A stretch of DNA of 64,000 nucleotides from Rhodanobacteraceae bacterium (GCA_030167125.1 CP126531.1:620001-684000), one strand, 5' to 3'; positions 27,241-37,724 are shown, numbered from the stretch's first letter. The notes: a model not told the origin generated them from the letters alone. A program made the numbers and translations.

Positions 27241-27506
27241 GCGCCCTCGTCGAATTTGCGGTCGAACAGCGCGGCCACGGCGTCCAGCGCCTGCGCTTCG
27301 TCGGGGCCTTCCGCGCGCAACACCAGCGGCGTGCCGATGCCGGCCGCCAGCATCATCACGCCCATGATGCTTTTCGCGTTGACCGCGCGGCCGCCGCTCA
27401 CCAGCCAGACCGTGGCCTTGAAGCCCTGGACCAGCTGCACCAGCTTGGCCGAGGCGCGCGCGTGCAGGCCCAGCTTGTTGCTGACCACGATTTCCTTTTC
27501 GACCAT
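27237..27506 (-). CDS. ptsH: phosphocarrier protein HPr
   Basis: An 89-residue phosphocarrier of the PTS. The catalytic His15 (KLGLHARAS) accepts phosphate from enzyme I, and Ser46 (NAKSIMGVMML) is the site that HPr kinase modifies. Both residues fall at the canonical numbers. With hprK about 1.5 kb away in the same cluster, Ser46 control is likely functional. The stop overlaps the ptsI start. A family-C repeat fills the gap to the upstream EIIA gene, so HPr may use a separate promoter or be read through. Confidence 0.96.
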   Translation of the reverse strand: MVEKEIVVSNKLGLHARASAKLVQLVQGFKATVWLVSGGRAVNAKSIMGVMMLAAGIGTPLVLRAEGPDEAQALDAVAALFDRKFDEGA

Positions 27507-27557
27507 CGGGACGTTCCGGAGGGCGGCATTCGTTACGTTACCAGAAGCTCCGGGCAC

Positions 27558-27668
27558 CGCTTCCCTCTTCGCTTGCGAAGGGGGATTGAGGGGGATGGCT
27601 TCTCGTTTGACGCAACATCCCCCCGCCGCTGCGCGGCGACCCCCTTCGTGCCGAAGGGGGTGAGAAGG
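27558..27668. repeat. dispersed repeat, family C (copy 1)
   Basis: Blocks CTTCGCTTGCGAAGGGGG, ATTGAGGGGGATGGCTT, CCCCGCCGCTGCGCGGCG and CCCCCTTCGTGCCGAAGGGGG form a chain of hairpins. The same blocks recur, in the other orientation, at 43487 and 53948. It ends two bases before the stop codon of the EIIA gene. The remaining 50 bases up to ptsH show nothing else. Confidence 0.85.
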
Positions 27669-27669
27669 G

Positions 27670-28101
27670 TCACACCTTGTCGATGCAGATCCCGCCGCGC
27701 CCGCCACTGGCGGCGACTTCTGCCAGCTCATCCAGCGGCTTGTCGGAATAGTTGAGCACGCGCAGCAGCATCGGCAGGTTGAGGCCCGACACGCAGCGCG
27801 CGCGCACGCCCAGGCCGGCGAGCTTGTTGGCGATGTTGCACGGCGTCGAGCCGTACAGGTCGGACAGCACCAGTACGCCGCCGCCGTGGTCGAGCGCGCG
27901 CGCGGCGCGCGCCGCGGCCGGCAGCACGGTGGACGGATCATCGTTGGCGCCCACTTCCAGCGTGTCGAGCTGGCAGGGCAGGCGCGGCATCACGTGCTTG
28001 GCCGCGGCGATCAGCGCGTGGCCGATTTCCTCGTGGGTCAGCAGCAGGATGCCCGCCGCAGGCGCGGGGCCGGTATGTTGGAGGGCGGTAGCCGTGGTCA
28101 T
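27670..28101 (-). CDS. PTS EIIA component, mannose/fructose-sorbose family
   Basis: A single-domain 143-residue EIIA-Man protein. His23 in ILLLTHEEIGHAL is the predicted phosphorylation site, and LVLSDLYGSTPCNIANKL matches the D-x-x-G-x-[ST]-P-x-N-x-A motif of this family. Such lone EIIA proteins next to HPr, EI and HprK occur in many proteobacteria and act as regulatory phosphate acceptors rather than sugar transport parts. ATG 28101 is used. A longer open frame to 28137 is possible but starts in the tail of the upstream gap. Confidence 0.93.
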   Translation of the reverse strand: MTTATALQHTGPAPAAGILLLTHEEIGHALIAAAKHVMPRLPCQLDTLEVGANDDPSTVLPAAARAARALDHGGGVLVLSDLYGSTPCNIANKLAGLGVRARCVSGLNLPMLLRVLNYSDKPLDELAEVAASGGRGGICIDKV

Positions 28102-28158
28102 GGCGGGATGGGCGAAGGGATAGCCGCAGGCCTGCAAGATTCGGTCCAGGCGGCGGCG

Positions 28159-29034
28159 TTATTCCAGTTCGCGGTGGAAAGTGAGTACTTGTTCACGGCT
28201 GGCGCGATAGTGTTCGGCAAGGCGTTCGGCAAGGTAAACCGAGCGGTGCCTGCCGCCGGTACAGCCGATCGCGACGGTCAGGTAACCCTTGTCCTCGCTT
28301 TCGAATCGCGGCAGCCATGCGTCGAGGAAACGCTGGATGTCAGCCAGATATTGTACTACGAGACCTTGCCCGTCGAGGAACTCGCGGACCGGCGCGTCCT
28401 TGCCCGAAAACGGCCGCAAACGCGGGTCCCAGTGCGGGTTGGGCAGGCAGCGCGCATCGAACACGAAGTCGCAGTCGGGCGGCAGGCCGCGGCCGTAGGC
28501 GAAGGATTCGAACATCAGCGTCAAGTCGCCCGAGGTCGCGCCGAAGTCGGTGGCGATGCGGCGCCGCAACTGGTGCACGTTGCTGTCGCTGGTGTCGATC
28601 GAACGGCTGGCGATCGCAAGCAGCGGGCGCAGGCGGCGGCGTTCCTCGGCGATCGCGTCGACCAGCGAGCGGCCGCGTTCCGAAAGCGGATGCCGGCGGC
28701 GGCTGCTGGCGTAGCGCTTCAGCAACACGTCGTCGCTGGATTCCAGGAACACCAGTTCGGCGTCCGCGCCCGCCTCGGCGAGGCGCGACAGCGCTTCGGG
28801 AAGGCGCTCGAGATCGCCGCGGTTGCGCACGTCCACGCCGACGGCCAAACCGCTCGGCGCTTCGCGGCCGCCATCGATCAGCGCGCGGTACAGCGAGGGC
28901 AGCAGCGCCGTCGGCAGGTTGTCGACGCAATAGAAGCCGAGGTCCTCGAAGGCGCGCAGGGCAACGGTCTTGCCTGCGCCGGAAAGCCCCGTCAGTACCA
29001 CCACGCGAATGCCGGATTTGCCTTCGGTTGCCAT
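28159..29034 (-). CDS. rapZ: RNase adapter protein RapZ
   Basis: In E. coli RapZ senses glucosamine-6-phosphate and guides RNase E to the small RNA GlmZ, thereby tuning GlmS. The 291-residue protein has an N-terminal Walker A motif (GLSGAGKTVAL), followed by DLGFYCVDNLP. The C-terminal sensor and RNA-binding domain holds the conserved FAYGRGLPPDCDFVFD, LPNPHW, and IGCTGGRHRSV. Whether a GlmZ-like RNA exists here cannot be judged from this window. It follows hprK by six bases. Confidence 0.95.
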   Translation of the reverse strand: MATEGKSGIRVVVLTGLSGAGKTVALRAFEDLGFYCVDNLPTALLPSLYRALIDGGREAPSGLAVGVDVRNRGDLERLPEALSRLAEAGADAELVFLESSDDVLLKRYASSRRRHPLSERGRSLVDAIAEERRRLRPLLAIASRSIDTSDSNVHQLRRRIATDFGATSGDLTLMFESFAYGRGLPPDCDFVFDARCLPNPHWDPRLRPFSGKDAPVREFLDGQGLVVQYLADIQRFLDAWLPRFESEDKGYLTVAIGCTGGRHRSVYLAERLAEHYRASREQVLTFHRELE

Positions 29035-29040
29035 GGCGTA

Positions 29041-29997
29041 TCACCCCGGATGGCGTTGCAGGCGCGCGGCCTGCCGGTCCATGAAGATGCGGGCCTGGTC
29101 GATACCCTGCGATTTCAGCATGTGGCTGCGCACCGCGGCCTCGACCAGCACCGCGAGGTTGCGTCCGGGCGCGACCGGAATCGTGATCTGCGGGATCTTC
29201 ACCTCCAGCACCTCGTGCACGCCGACGTCGCCGGTCAGGCGCACCATCGCGTCCTCGGGTTCATTGCCGGCCGGGCGCAGGTGCACGATCAGACGCAGGT
29301 ACTTGGAACGCTTCACCGCGGTGTGGCCGAACATCTCGCGCACGTTGAGCACGCCGAGGCCGCGCACTTCCAGAAGGTCGCGCAGCAGTTCGGGACAGGT
29401 GCCGTCGAGCACGTCGGGCGCGATCAGGGTGAATTCGGGCGCGTCGTCGGCGACCAGGCGGTGCCCGCGCGTGATCAGTTCCAGCGCCAGCTCGCTCTTG
29501 CCGCTGCCGGGCGTGCCGGTGATCAGCACCCCGATGGAATGCACTTCCATGAACACGCCGTGCAGCGTCATCTGCGGCGCGAGCGCACGTGCAAGCTTGT
29601 ATTGCAGGTACGTCAGCAGGTCATGCCCGCGGCGCGCGCTGACCCACAGCGGCGTGCTGGTTTCCTCGGCCGCTTCGCGCAGGTCGGCGGGTACGGCCTG
29701 GTCCTTGGTGATGATCAGCGCGACCGGTTGCTGGCCGAAGATCTTCTGCACCGTTTCCCAGCGCTGCCGTGAATCGAGGCCGTCGAGGTAATTCAATTCC
29801 TCGCCGCCGACGATCTGCAGCTTGTTGGGATAGATGATGTTGAGGTAGCCGATCTCCGACGGACGCCGCTGGCCCGCGCCGCCGGCCTGCAGCGCACGAC
29901 CCGCGCCGGACTGGCCCGCGACCCAGCGCAGGGCCATGCGTTCCTTGATGTCCTCGAAAAGTTCGCGCGCGGTAAGTCGGTTCACGTCATTCCCCAC
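29041..29997 (-). CDS. hprK: HPr kinase/phosphorylase
   Basis: It phosphorylates and dephosphorylates Ser46 of HPr. The C-terminal kinase domain has the P-loop GTPGSGKS (161-168), followed by VADDAPEF and the family signature [13 protein letters not shown]. The protein has about 318 residues. The start is uncertain: GTG 29997 (used here) has no clear ribosome-binding site, while GTG 29985 ([10 protein letters not shown]) has GGTGGGGAATGAC directly upstream and better matches the usual N-terminus, so the real protein may be four residues shorter. In most relatives ptsN lies between hpf and hprK, but here there is none. Confidence 0.95.
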   Translation of the reverse strand: MGNDVNRLTARELFEDIKERMALRWVAGQSGAGRALQAGGAGQRRPSEIGYLNIIYPNKLQIVGGEELNYLDGLDSRQRWETVQKIFGQQPVALIITKDQAVPADLREAAEETSTPLWVSARRGHDLLTYLQYKLARALAPQMTLHGVFMEVHSIGVLITGTPGSGKSELALELITRGHRLVADDAPEFTLIAPDVLDGTCPELLRDLLEVRGLGVLNVREMFGHTAVKRSKYLRLIVHLRPAGNEPEDAMVRLTGDVGVHEVLEVKIPQITIPVAPGRNLAVLVEAAVRSHMLKSQGIDQARIFMDRQAARLQRHPG

Positions 29998-30200
29998 CCG
30001 TCACGGCGACGGGCGGGGGACATTCTGCCAGCGTTGATGAGCGACTGCTCTTGAAGGTCAACCGCCGGATTGGCTACGAAGCGGCTTTTGGTGAGAAGTC
30101 AGGGCAGGGATGCCCGTGGTGGTGCATGTGAACCCTCGAGCACGACGGCTGCGACGAGGTTTGCTGGAGCAGCGTTCATGGATGAACGCACAAATAAACC
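29998..30200. other. gap between hprK and hpf with no ptsN
   Basis: These 203 bases hold no open frame resembling EIIA-Ntr (PtsN), which often sits here. A small inverted repeat, CCCGTC-ACGGC-GACGGG, lies at the hprK end. I recognise nothing else. Confidence 0.5.
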
Positions 30201-30521
30201 CTACGCCATGTTGCGAATGTCGTCGCGGTCGTGCGTCGCCTTCTTGTCCTTGTGCTTGCGCACCTGCGCGTCGAGCTTGTCGAACAGCGCATCGATTGCG
30301 GCGTACATGTCCTGGTCCACGGCATCGGCGTGCAGCACGGTGCCGGCGGCGGCGAGCGTGCCTTCGGCGCGGTTGGCCAGGCGATTCTTCTCCACTTCCA
30401 GCACCACGTTGAGCGAAGTCAGGTGGTCGAATCGGCGCACGAGGCGTTCACGGCGGGCGTCGACGTAATCGCGCAAGGCCGGAGTGATTTCGATCTGGTG
30501 ACCGCTGACCTGTGTTTGCAT
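30201..30521 (-). CDS. hpf: ribosome hibernation-promoting factor (HPF/YfiA family, short form)
   Basis: A 106-residue protein that binds the 30S decoding region and silences ribosomes in stationary phase. The start MQTQVSGHQIEITPALRDYV and the block HLTSLNVVLEVEKNRL are typical, with TVLHADAVDQDMYAAIDAL in the middle and a Lys-rich end. Its length shows the short form without the dimerisation domain. A strong ribosome-binding site, AGGAG, lies six bases upstream of the ATG. It follows rpoN, the usual order, so it is probably partly transcribed with it. Confidence 0.95.
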   Translation of the reverse strand: MQTQVSGHQIEITPALRDYVDARRERLVRRFDHLTSLNVVLEVEKNRLANRAEGTLAAAGTVLHADAVDQDMYAAIDALFDKLDAQVRKHKDKKATHDRDDIRNMA

Positions 30522-30652
30522 GATGGACTCCTGTGTAGCGTGGTGGAAGCGCGGGGATGGCCCCGGACGGATGCCTTGTCCGGCATCCTCGTGAAGTTTT
30601 TCGTCTGTACTCCTTGTGATCGTGATCGGGATGGAAAGTTGCACGCTCTTGT

Positions 30653-30684
30653 GAAAGTCCGGCACCGACGCCGGGGACTTTTCT
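30653..30684. terminator. possible terminator or attenuator between rpoN and hpf
   Basis: A stem AAAGTCC-GGC / GCC-GG-GGACTTT with a short loop is followed on the plus strand by TTTTC and on the minus strand by ACTTTCAC. It could end part of the rpoN transcript. A second hairpin, GGATGCC-TTGTCC-GGCATCC (30569-30588), sits closer to hpf. The rest of the 267-base gap has no gene. Confidence 0.4.
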
Positions 30685-30788
30685 TCGCGGATGACCGCAC
30701 GAGCAACGTTGCATCCAGCGTGCCAAACGCGGCGTGAACTTTCTGTTTCAGGCAGCCCATCCACTTGCGTTCGCGCTGAAAGATTTCG

Positions 30789-32219
30789 TCAGCGTGCGCG
30801 CAGGCGTTCGCTGGAACTGGGGATGCGCATTTGTTCGCGGTATTTCGCGATGGTGCGGCGCGCCACCTGGATGCCGCGCCGGTTCAGTTCCGCGGTCAGG
30901 GTCTGGTCGGAAAGCGGACGCGCGGCATCTTCTTCGTCCACCAGCTTGCGGATCATCGCCTGGATCGCGGTAGCCGACGCGCTGCCGCCATCTTCGGTGG
31001 CGACGCTCGACGAAAAGAAATGCTTGAACTCGAAGGTGCCGCGCGGCGTGTGCAGGTATTTGCGGGTGGTGACGCGCGAAATCGTGGACTCGTGCATGCC
31101 GAGTTCTTCAGCCAGTTCGCGCATCACCAGCGGCCTCATCGCCTCCGGACCGTAGTCGAGGAACGCGCTCTGCGTGCGCACGATGGCCTGCGCGACCTTG
31201 AGCAGCGTGTCGGCGCGCGCTTCCAGGCTTTTCATCAGCCAGCGGGCTTCCTGCAATTGCCCGCGCAGCCACGCGGCGTCGCTGCGCTGCGCGCGCGCGA
31301 TCAGGCCGCAGTAGTGCTGGTTGATCGCCAGCCGCGGCTGGCAATCGGGCGACAGCGACACGCGCCAGCGTCCGCCGACCTTCAGCGCGTACGCGTCGGG
31401 CGTCACGTATTCGGCCTGCACGGGTTCGAAGCGGGAACCCGGCCGCGGGTCGAGCGCGCGCACCAGCGTGATCGCCGCGATGACTTCGTCTTCCGGCGCG
31501 CCGAAACGGCTGGCGAGCCGGGCCACGTCGCGCCGCGCCAGCAGGTCGAGTTCGCTGGCGACGATCGCGCGCGCGAGTTCGCGGCCTTCGACATTGGGCG
31601 CGAGTTGCTCGATCTGCGCGTCGAGGCAATCGCCGAGGTCGAAGCTGGCGACGCCGACGGGTTCGAAATGCTGGATGCGCTTGCGCACTGCTTCGGCTTC
31701 TTCGCGCGTGACCGCGGGGCTGAGCGTCTGCAGCGCGGCCAGCACGGGCTCCAGGCCCTCGCGCAGGTAACCGTCATCGTCGAGCGCATCGATGATCGCG
31801 GCGGCGATGTTGGCTTCGCGCCCGGAAAAACCGCTGAGGTTGGCCTGCCACTGCAGGTGGTCGCGCAGGCCCTCGGGCGCCGCGTCCTGCGGATCGAGCG
31901 TGTCGTCGTCGTCGAAGCCGCGGCTGGATTGCGCCCATTCCATGACCTGCGGCGAGTTTTCGTCCCAATACTCGCTGTCGTCGGCTTCGGCGGACGCGCT
32001 CTCGGCCGGGCTGTCGGAGTTGTCGGAAGAAGATGCTTCGGCCGGCGCGTCGTCATCCGATGATTCGCCGTCGAGTTCGATCAGCGGGTTGGCTTCCGCC
32101 AATTCACGCAGTTCGGTCTGCAATTCGATCTGCGACAACTGCAACAGCCGGATCGCCTGCTGCAACTGCGGCGTCAGGGACAACTGCTGCGACTGGCGAA
32201 GCTGGATACCGGGTTTCAT
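30789..32219 (-). CDS. rpoN: RNA polymerase sigma-54 factor
   Basis: Directs RNA polymerase to -24/-12 promoters, which need an ATP-driven activator to open. The 476-residue protein has the Gln-rich activator-interaction region I at the start (QLRQSQQLSLTPQLQQAIRLL), an acidic region II rich in Asp, Ser and Glu (about residues 52-110), and the DNA-binding C-terminus. The RpoN box reads ARRTIAKYREQM, with Ile for the more usual Val. HESTISRVTTRKYLHTPRG is the preceding helix-turn-helix block. It follows lptB after about 100 bases, the standard order for gammaproteobacteria. Confidence 0.97.
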   Translation of the reverse strand: MKPGIQLRQSQQLSLTPQLQQAIRLLQLSQIELQTELRELAEANPLIELDGESSDDDAPAEASSSDNSDSPAESASAEADDSEYWDENSPQVMEWAQSSRGFDDDDTLDPQDAAPEGLRDHLQWQANLSGFSGREANIAAAIIDALDDDGYLREGLEPVLAALQTLSPAVTREEAEAVRKRIQHFEPVGVASFDLGDCLDAQIEQLAPNVEGRELARAIVASELDLLARRDVARLASRFGAPEDEVIAAITLVRALDPRPGSRFEPVQAEYVTPDAYALKVGGRWRVSLSPDCQPRLAINQHYCGLIARAQRSDAAWLRGQLQEARWLMKSLEARADTLLKVAQAIVRTQSAFLDYGPEAMRPLVMRELAEELGMHESTISRVTTRKYLHTPRGTFEFKHFFSSSVATEDGGSASATAIQAMIRKLVDEEDAARPLSDQTLTAELNRRGIQVARRTIAKYREQMRIPSSSERLRAR

Positions 32220-32317
32220 GGCAACGCTGCTGGTCAGGCGTCAGCATCGTATACCACGGCTACGCGCGTGGATAGTGTATGGGCACGGTTTATGCTTATC
32301 GCCACGCGGCGCCGAAA

Positions 32318-33037
32318 CTACATCCGAAACTCATGGCCGAGGTACACCTCGCGCACCTGCTTGTGCGCCAGGATCTCGGCCGGCGTGCCGCGCGCCAGCA
32401 CCTTGCCTTCGTTCAGGATGTAGGCGTGCTCGCAGATGCCGAGCGCCTCGCGAACGTTGTGGTCGGTGACCAGCACGCCGATGCCGCGGTCGCGCAGGTG
32501 CCGGACGATGCGCTGGATTTCGCCCACCGAAATCGGATCGACGCCTGCGAACGGTTCGTCCAGCAGCATGAAGCGCGGATTGGCTGCCAGCGCGCGCGCG
32601 ATTTCCACGCGCCGCCGCTCGCCGCCGGAAAGACTGATGCCTTTCTGCGTGGCGATGTGCATGATCTTCAGCTCGTCCAGCAACGCGTCCAGTTCGCGCT
32701 GGCGCGCGTCGGCCGCGAGATCGGTGCGCAGTTCCAGCACGGCCATGATGTTGTCGGCGACCGACAGCCGCCGGAACACCGACGCTTCCTGCGGCAAATA
32801 GCCGATGCCCTTGCGCGCGCGCTGGTGCATCGGCAGCCCGGTGATGTCCTCGCCGTCCAGCGTGATGCGGCCGCCGTCGGGTTCGATCAGCCCGACCACC
32901 ATGTAGAAACACGTCGTCTTGCCGGCGCCGTTGGGCCCAAGCAGGCCCACCACTTCACCTTGGCGGATTTCGAATCCGAAATCCTGCACCACCTGGCGCG
33001 AACGAAAACTTTTTTGCAGCCCCTGCGCGGACAACAT
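32318..33037 (-). CDS. lptB: LPS export ABC transporter ATP-binding protein LptB
   Basis: The cytoplasmic ATPase that powers extraction of LPS from the inner membrane together with LptF, LptG and LptC. The 239-residue protein shows Walker [12 protein letters not shown], the signature [15 protein letters not shown] and Walker [15 protein letters not shown], followed by the switch His in VLVTDHNV. It starts within the lptA stop (TGATG), so it is coupled. Upstream, an open frame continues across lptA but is not part of LptB. Confidence 0.96.
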   Translation of the reverse strand: MLSAQGLQKSFRSRQVVQDFGFEIRQGEVVGLLGPNGAGKTTCFYMVVGLIEPDGGRITLDGEDITGLPMHQRARKGIGYLPQEASVFRRLSVADNIMAVLELRTDLAADARQRELDALLDELKIMHIATQKGISLSGGERRRVEIARALAANPRFMLLDEPFAGVDPISVGEIQRIVRHLRDRGIGVLVTDHNVREALGICEHAYILNEGKVLARGTPAEILAHKQVREVYLGHEFRM

Positions 33038-33711
33038 CAATGCATACCGGAGGTCGAAGCAGGCGCAGGCGCAGATGCCGGTGCGGAAGCGGGCGCGTTG
33101 GATGAAGCTGCGGACGCGGGTGTGCTGGCCGGCGCCGCCGCCTTGTTTGCAGAGGGCTTCGCCGCCTTGGGCTTCGGCACCAGGGTCATGTGCACCTGGC
33201 CGCCGGGACCGCCAATTCCGTTGATCGATCCGGTGTCGGTGTTGTAGGTCAGCTTGGCGCCATGGAAATCGCCCTGGCCTTCGTGCACGACCACGGCGTC
33301 GCCGGTCAGGATCACGGTGTTTTCCGACACCTGGTAATCGATGTTGCTGGCCGAGCCATGCACGAGGCTGTTGTCGTCCAGGGTCTGGTGGAAGTGCGCC
33401 GGATTGCCGGTGACCACCGCGCGCTGGATCTGGTTGTCCTGGTCGAAATAGCCGACCGCCTTGTCGCCTTCGACGTGCATGGTGCCCTGGTCGAGGTTCA
33501 CGTGCCCCGTCAGCGTGGCGATGCCCTTGTCCTGGTCCATCACCGAATTGTCGGCCTTCACCAGCACCGGCTGGCTGCTGTCCGTCTGCTTGGCCTGGGC
33601 GGAAAGCGTCGCTGCCAAACCTGCGAGTGCGCACGCTAGCGCGATGGCCCGCACTGATTCAGTGCGGCGATTTCGGCTGCTGCGACTTGGGTGCGAAAGT
33701 GCCGTGGACAT
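33037..33711 (-). CDS. lptA: periplasmic LPS-bridge protein LptA
   Basis: It forms the periplasmic bridge that carries LPS to the outer membrane. The 224-residue precursor has a long n-region and then a signal peptide ([13 protein letters not shown]). An OstA-type beta-jellyroll domain follows, with repeated strands such as [19 protein letters not shown] and [12 protein letters not shown]. The last 45 residues are a low-complexity Ala/Pro/Ser/Lys tail not needed by the fold. ATG 33711 has GGAG about ten bases upstream. It overlaps lptC by 53 bases; a GTG at 33654 directly after the lptC stop is an alternative start. Confidence 0.93.
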   Translation of the reverse strand: MSTALSHPSRSSRNRRTESVRAIALACALAGLAATLSAQAKQTDSSQPVLVKADNSVMDQDKGIATLTGHVNLDQGTMHVEGDKAVGYFDQDNQIQRAVVTGNPAHFHQTLDDNSLVHGSASNIDYQVSENTVILTGDAVVVHEGQGDFHGAKLTYNTDTGSINGIGGPGGQVHMTLVPKPKAAKPSANKAAAPASTPASAASSNAPASAPASAPAPASTSGMH

Positions 33712-34249
33712 CGGAGATCAACTCCAGGTAATGGGTATCGAAATCGGCCTTCATGCCGACGCCGCGCAGTATAGAGCCGGGCTCTTGAATGATGCTGGGC
33801 GCGGCGGAAGCCATGCGCTTGTCCTGCGTCCACACGGTGGCATCGGAGGTGTGGACTTCGGCTTCGGAGACTTTCGCCGTGGGCGGCCGGCGCATGTCCA
33901 CCTTGCCGATCAGCTTGACGAGGTTGTTGTCGGAACTGATCCACGCGTACTGCGAGGTGCCATCCCAGGTCGAGCCGTCGCTGGCGACGAAGAAATATTT
34001 CGGTGCGTTGACATACAGCGAATCGTTGCCCTCGCGGCGCTCGAGGTGCGGCGAGGTCATCGTGAAGGCGAGCTTGCCGTCCTGCGCGAACGCGTGCAGG
34101 GTGAAATTGTCCAGCACGTAACTGGAACGCGGCGGCCCCACGATCGCGACGGGCTTGGGCGGCGGCCGCAGCCACATCACCAGCAGTTGCGTGATGCCGG
34201 CGGCGATCGCGAGCACGATCAGCCAGAACAGCGTGCGGCGGTCCCTCAT
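33659..34249 (-). CDS. lptC: LPS export protein LptC
   Basis: A bitopic inner-membrane protein that receives LPS from LptBFG and passes it to LptA. The 196-residue protein has one N-terminal membrane helix (LFWLIVLAIAAGITQLLVMWL, split here as LFWLIVLAIAAG and ITQLLVMWL) and a periplasmic jellyroll domain with FTLHAFAQDGKLAFTMTSPH and the terminal block [16 protein letters not shown]. Its ATG overlaps the kdsC stop (ATGA) and its end overlaps lptA, so kdsC-lptC-lptA-lptB is one coupled operon. Confidence 0.93.
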   Translation of the reverse strand: MRDRRTLFWLIVLAIAAGITQLLVMWLRPPPKPVAIVGPPRSSYVLDNFTLHAFAQDGKLAFTMTSPHLERREGNDSLYVNAPKYFFVASDGSTWDGTSQYAWISSDNNLVKLIGKVDMRRPPTAKVSEAEVHTSDATVWTQDKRMASAAPSIIQEPGSILRGVGMKADFDTHYLELISDVHGTFAPKSQQPKSPH

Positions 34250-34761
34250 GGAGCCTGCGCCGCCAGGATGAAGTCGCACACTTCACGCGCGGCGCCCTGG
34301 CCGCCTTTCGCGCGGGTGTGCCAGTGCGTCGCCTCCAGCACTTCCGGTCGCGCGTCGGCGACCGCGACCGCAAATCCGCACGCGGACATCGGCGCGAGAT
34401 CGGGCAAATCGTCGCCCACGTAGCAGGCTTGTTCCGGCGCCAAACCCGAGGCGCGCAGAAGATCCTGCAGGCATGCGAGCTTGTCGTCCTTGCCCTGGTA
34501 GACGTGGTCGATGCCCAGTTGCTCGGCGCGCAGTTCGACCGCGTGGCTGATGCGCGAACTGATCAGCGCGACTTCGATGCCGTGTGCGCGCAGGCGCTTG
34601 ATGCCGAGGCCGTCATGCACATGGAACGCCTTGATCTCGCGGCCGTCCTCGGTCATCCACAAGCGGCCATCGGTGAGCGTGCCGTCCACGTCGAACGCGA
34701 CCAGCCTGATTTTCGCGGCGCGGGCGCGAAGGTCGGCGGGGATGGGCGAGGGATGGGGCAC
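34246..34761 (-). CDS. kdsC: 3-deoxy-D-manno-octulosonate 8-phosphate phosphatase
   Basis: A cytoplasmic HAD-family enzyme that removes phosphate from Kdo-8-phosphate for LPS core synthesis. The 171-residue protein has the HAD motif VAFDVDGTLTDG, then ISSRISHAVELRAEQLGI and the final YVGDDLPDLAPM loop. The start is a GTG. The codons just after it (PHPSPIPA) are encoded by a decayed 7-base repeat array, so the first ten residues are probably of recent origin, with the conserved protein beginning near KIRLVAFD. No clear ribosome-binding site is seen. It is coupled to lptC downstream and separated from kdsD by a paired repeat. Confidence 0.93.
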   Translation of the reverse strand: MPHPSPIPADLRARAAKIRLVAFDVDGTLTDGRLWMTEDGREIKAFHVHDGLGIKRLRAHGIEVALISSRISHAVELRAEQLGIDHVYQGKDDKLACLQDLLRASGLAPEQACYVGDDLPDLAPMSACGFAVAVADARPEVLEATHWHTRAKGGQGAAREVCDFILAAQAP

Positions 34762-34797
34762 GGCGTTTTGTCTCTGGCGCAATCGCGAATTGTAAAA

Positions 34798-34927
34798 GGG
34801 GATGAGGGGCGGGTAGTGGGGGCGCAAGCACGAAGCAGCGCTGCGCGTGCAGCGCCAACAAGGCTTCCGCATGCCATGGATTGCGACGCGGCGGCTATCG
34901 CGCCCCCGCAACCCATCTCCAGCCCCC
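34798..34927. repeat. inverted pair of four-heptamer arrays, subtype 2 (kdsD-kdsC gap)
   Basis: Left arm 34798-34825 reads GGGGATG, AGGGGCG, GGTAGTG, GGGGCGC. Right arm 34900-34927 reads GCGCCCC, CGCAACC, CATCTCC, AGCCCCC, which is the reverse complement with changes. The spacer has 74 bases. The same plan is seen at 37584-37722, with the same third and fourth units (GGTAGCG, GGGGTGC). A further decayed copy (GGGGATG, GGCGAGG, GATGGGG) covers the kdsC start at 34738-34758. Confidence 0.7.
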
Positions 34928-34932
34928 GCTTT

Positions 34933-35949
34933 TCAGACCACGCGCGCGCGCAAAAGGTCATGGATGTTCAACGCGCCGACCACGTGGCGCTCGGCGTCGA
35001 CCACCAGCAGCGCGTGGATCTTGAACTCTTCCATCAGTTGCGCGGCTTCGGCGGCCAGCTTGTCGGGGCCGATCACCTTGGGATGGCGGCTCATCGCGCT
35101 ACTCACGGACGTTGCGCGCATGTCGACGGCGTGGTCGTCGAGGCTGCGGCGCAGGTCGCCGTCGGTGAACACGCCCTGCAGGATGCCCGCGTCGTCGACG
35201 ATGGCGGTCATGCCGAGGCCCTTGCGCGACATTTCCATCAGCGCTTCGGTAAGCGTGGCATCCGCGCGCACCGAAGGGATCGCGGCGCCGGTGTGCATCA
35301 CGTCGGAAATCTTCAGCAGGCGCCGGCCCAGCGCACCGGCCGGATGCGAACGCGCGAAATCGTCGGCGGTGAAGCCGCGCGCTTCCAGCAGCGCGATCGC
35401 CAGCGCATCGCCCAATACGAGCGCGGCGGTGGTGCTGGCGGTGGGCGCGAGACCCAGCGGGCAGGCTTCGGTGGAGACGCTGGCGTCGAGGTGCGCATCG
35501 GCATCGCGCGCCAGCGTGGATTTCGGATTGCCGGTCATCGCGATCAGCGCGTTGCCCTGGCGCTTGAGGAAGGGCAGGATCGTCAGCACTTCCTCGGTCT
35601 CGCCCGAATTCGAAAGCAGCAACACCACGTCGTCCGGGGTGATCATGCCGATGTCGCCGTGGCTCGCTTCGCCGGGGTGCACGAAGAACGACGGCGTGCC
35701 CGTTGACGCGAGCGTCGCGGCGGTCTTGCGCGCGATGTGGCCGGACTTGCCCATGCCGGAAACCACCACGCGGCCGGGGCAGGCGAGGATCAGCCGGCAG
35801 GCCTTGCTGAAATCGCCGTCGATGCGTTGCGCGAGTTCTTCGATGCCGCGGGCTTCGATGCCGATGACCTTGCGCGCACTGGCCACCAGGGCCGCGCGAT
35901 CGTGGCCAGGCAGCGTTGCGTCGGCAGGTTGAGCGGTGCGCGCATTCAA
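34933..35949 (-). CDS. kdsD: arabinose-5-phosphate isomerase
   Basis: Converts ribulose-5-phosphate to arabinose-5-phosphate, the first step of Kdo synthesis. The 338-residue protein has an N-terminal SIS sugar-isomerase domain (VVVSGMGKSGHIARKTAATL, then LLLSNSGETEEVL) and two C-terminal CBS domains (VMHTGAAIPSVRADATL and MSRHPKVIGPDKLA). KARSHPAGALGRRLL-like FARSHPAGALGRRL is the family hinge. It lies upstream of kdsC in the same direction, across a paired repeat, and is divergent from ibaG-murA over a 132-base region. Confidence 0.95.
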   Translation of the reverse strand: MNARTAQPADATLPGHDRAALVASARKVIGIEARGIEELAQRIDGDFSKACRLILACPGRVVVSGMGKSGHIARKTAATLASTGTPSFFVHPGEASHGDIGMITPDDVVLLLSNSGETEEVLTILPFLKRQGNALIAMTGNPKSTLARDADAHLDASVSTEACPLGLAPTASTTAALVLGDALAIALLEARGFTADDFARSHPAGALGRRLLKISDVMHTGAAIPSVRADATLTEALMEMSRKGLGMTAIVDDAGILQGVFTDGDLRRSLDDHAVDMRATSVSSAMSRHPKVIGPDKLAAEAAQLMEEFKIHALLVVDAERHVVGALNIHDLLRARVV

Positions 35950-36071
35950 GGTTGCGTACTCCTGTACACGCGATTTCCAGTAACATCGCCGATCGCCATT
36001 CTACAGGCCACGGACCGCGCTTTCGCGCCTTCCCGCGTGTGCGAGCGGTCACGTTGCGGCCCCTTTGTTAG

Positions 36072-37577
<1,506 letters not shown>

Positions 37578-37583
37578 TTGAAA

Positions 37584-37722
37584 GGGGCTTGGGGGTGGGT
37601 AGCGGGGGTGCTCCGCCCAGGTGTTCTCGCGAGCCGAAGGATTTGCCGATTGCGTTGTCGGAGATTAGCAGTCCCGCAGGACGGCCCGGTTCTTGCGCCC
37701 CCACCACCCGTCCCTATCTCCT
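37584..37722. repeat. inverted pair of four-heptamer arrays, subtype 2 (murA-DUF3108 gap)
   Basis: Left arm 37584-37611 reads GGGGCTT, GGGGGTG, GGTAGCG, GGGGTGC. The right arm (37695-37722) is GCGCCCC, CACCACC, CGTCCCT, ATCTCCT in reverse orientation. The spacer has about 83 bases. It fills the whole space between the murA stop and the stop of the convergent DUF3108 gene and may act as a transcription barrier. Confidence 0.7.
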
Positions 37723-37724
37723 CT

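Noticed and set aside
30569-30684. Hairpins upstream of hpf considered as a riboswitch
   Set aside because: Two simple stems without any known aptamer pattern; kept only as a possible terminator.
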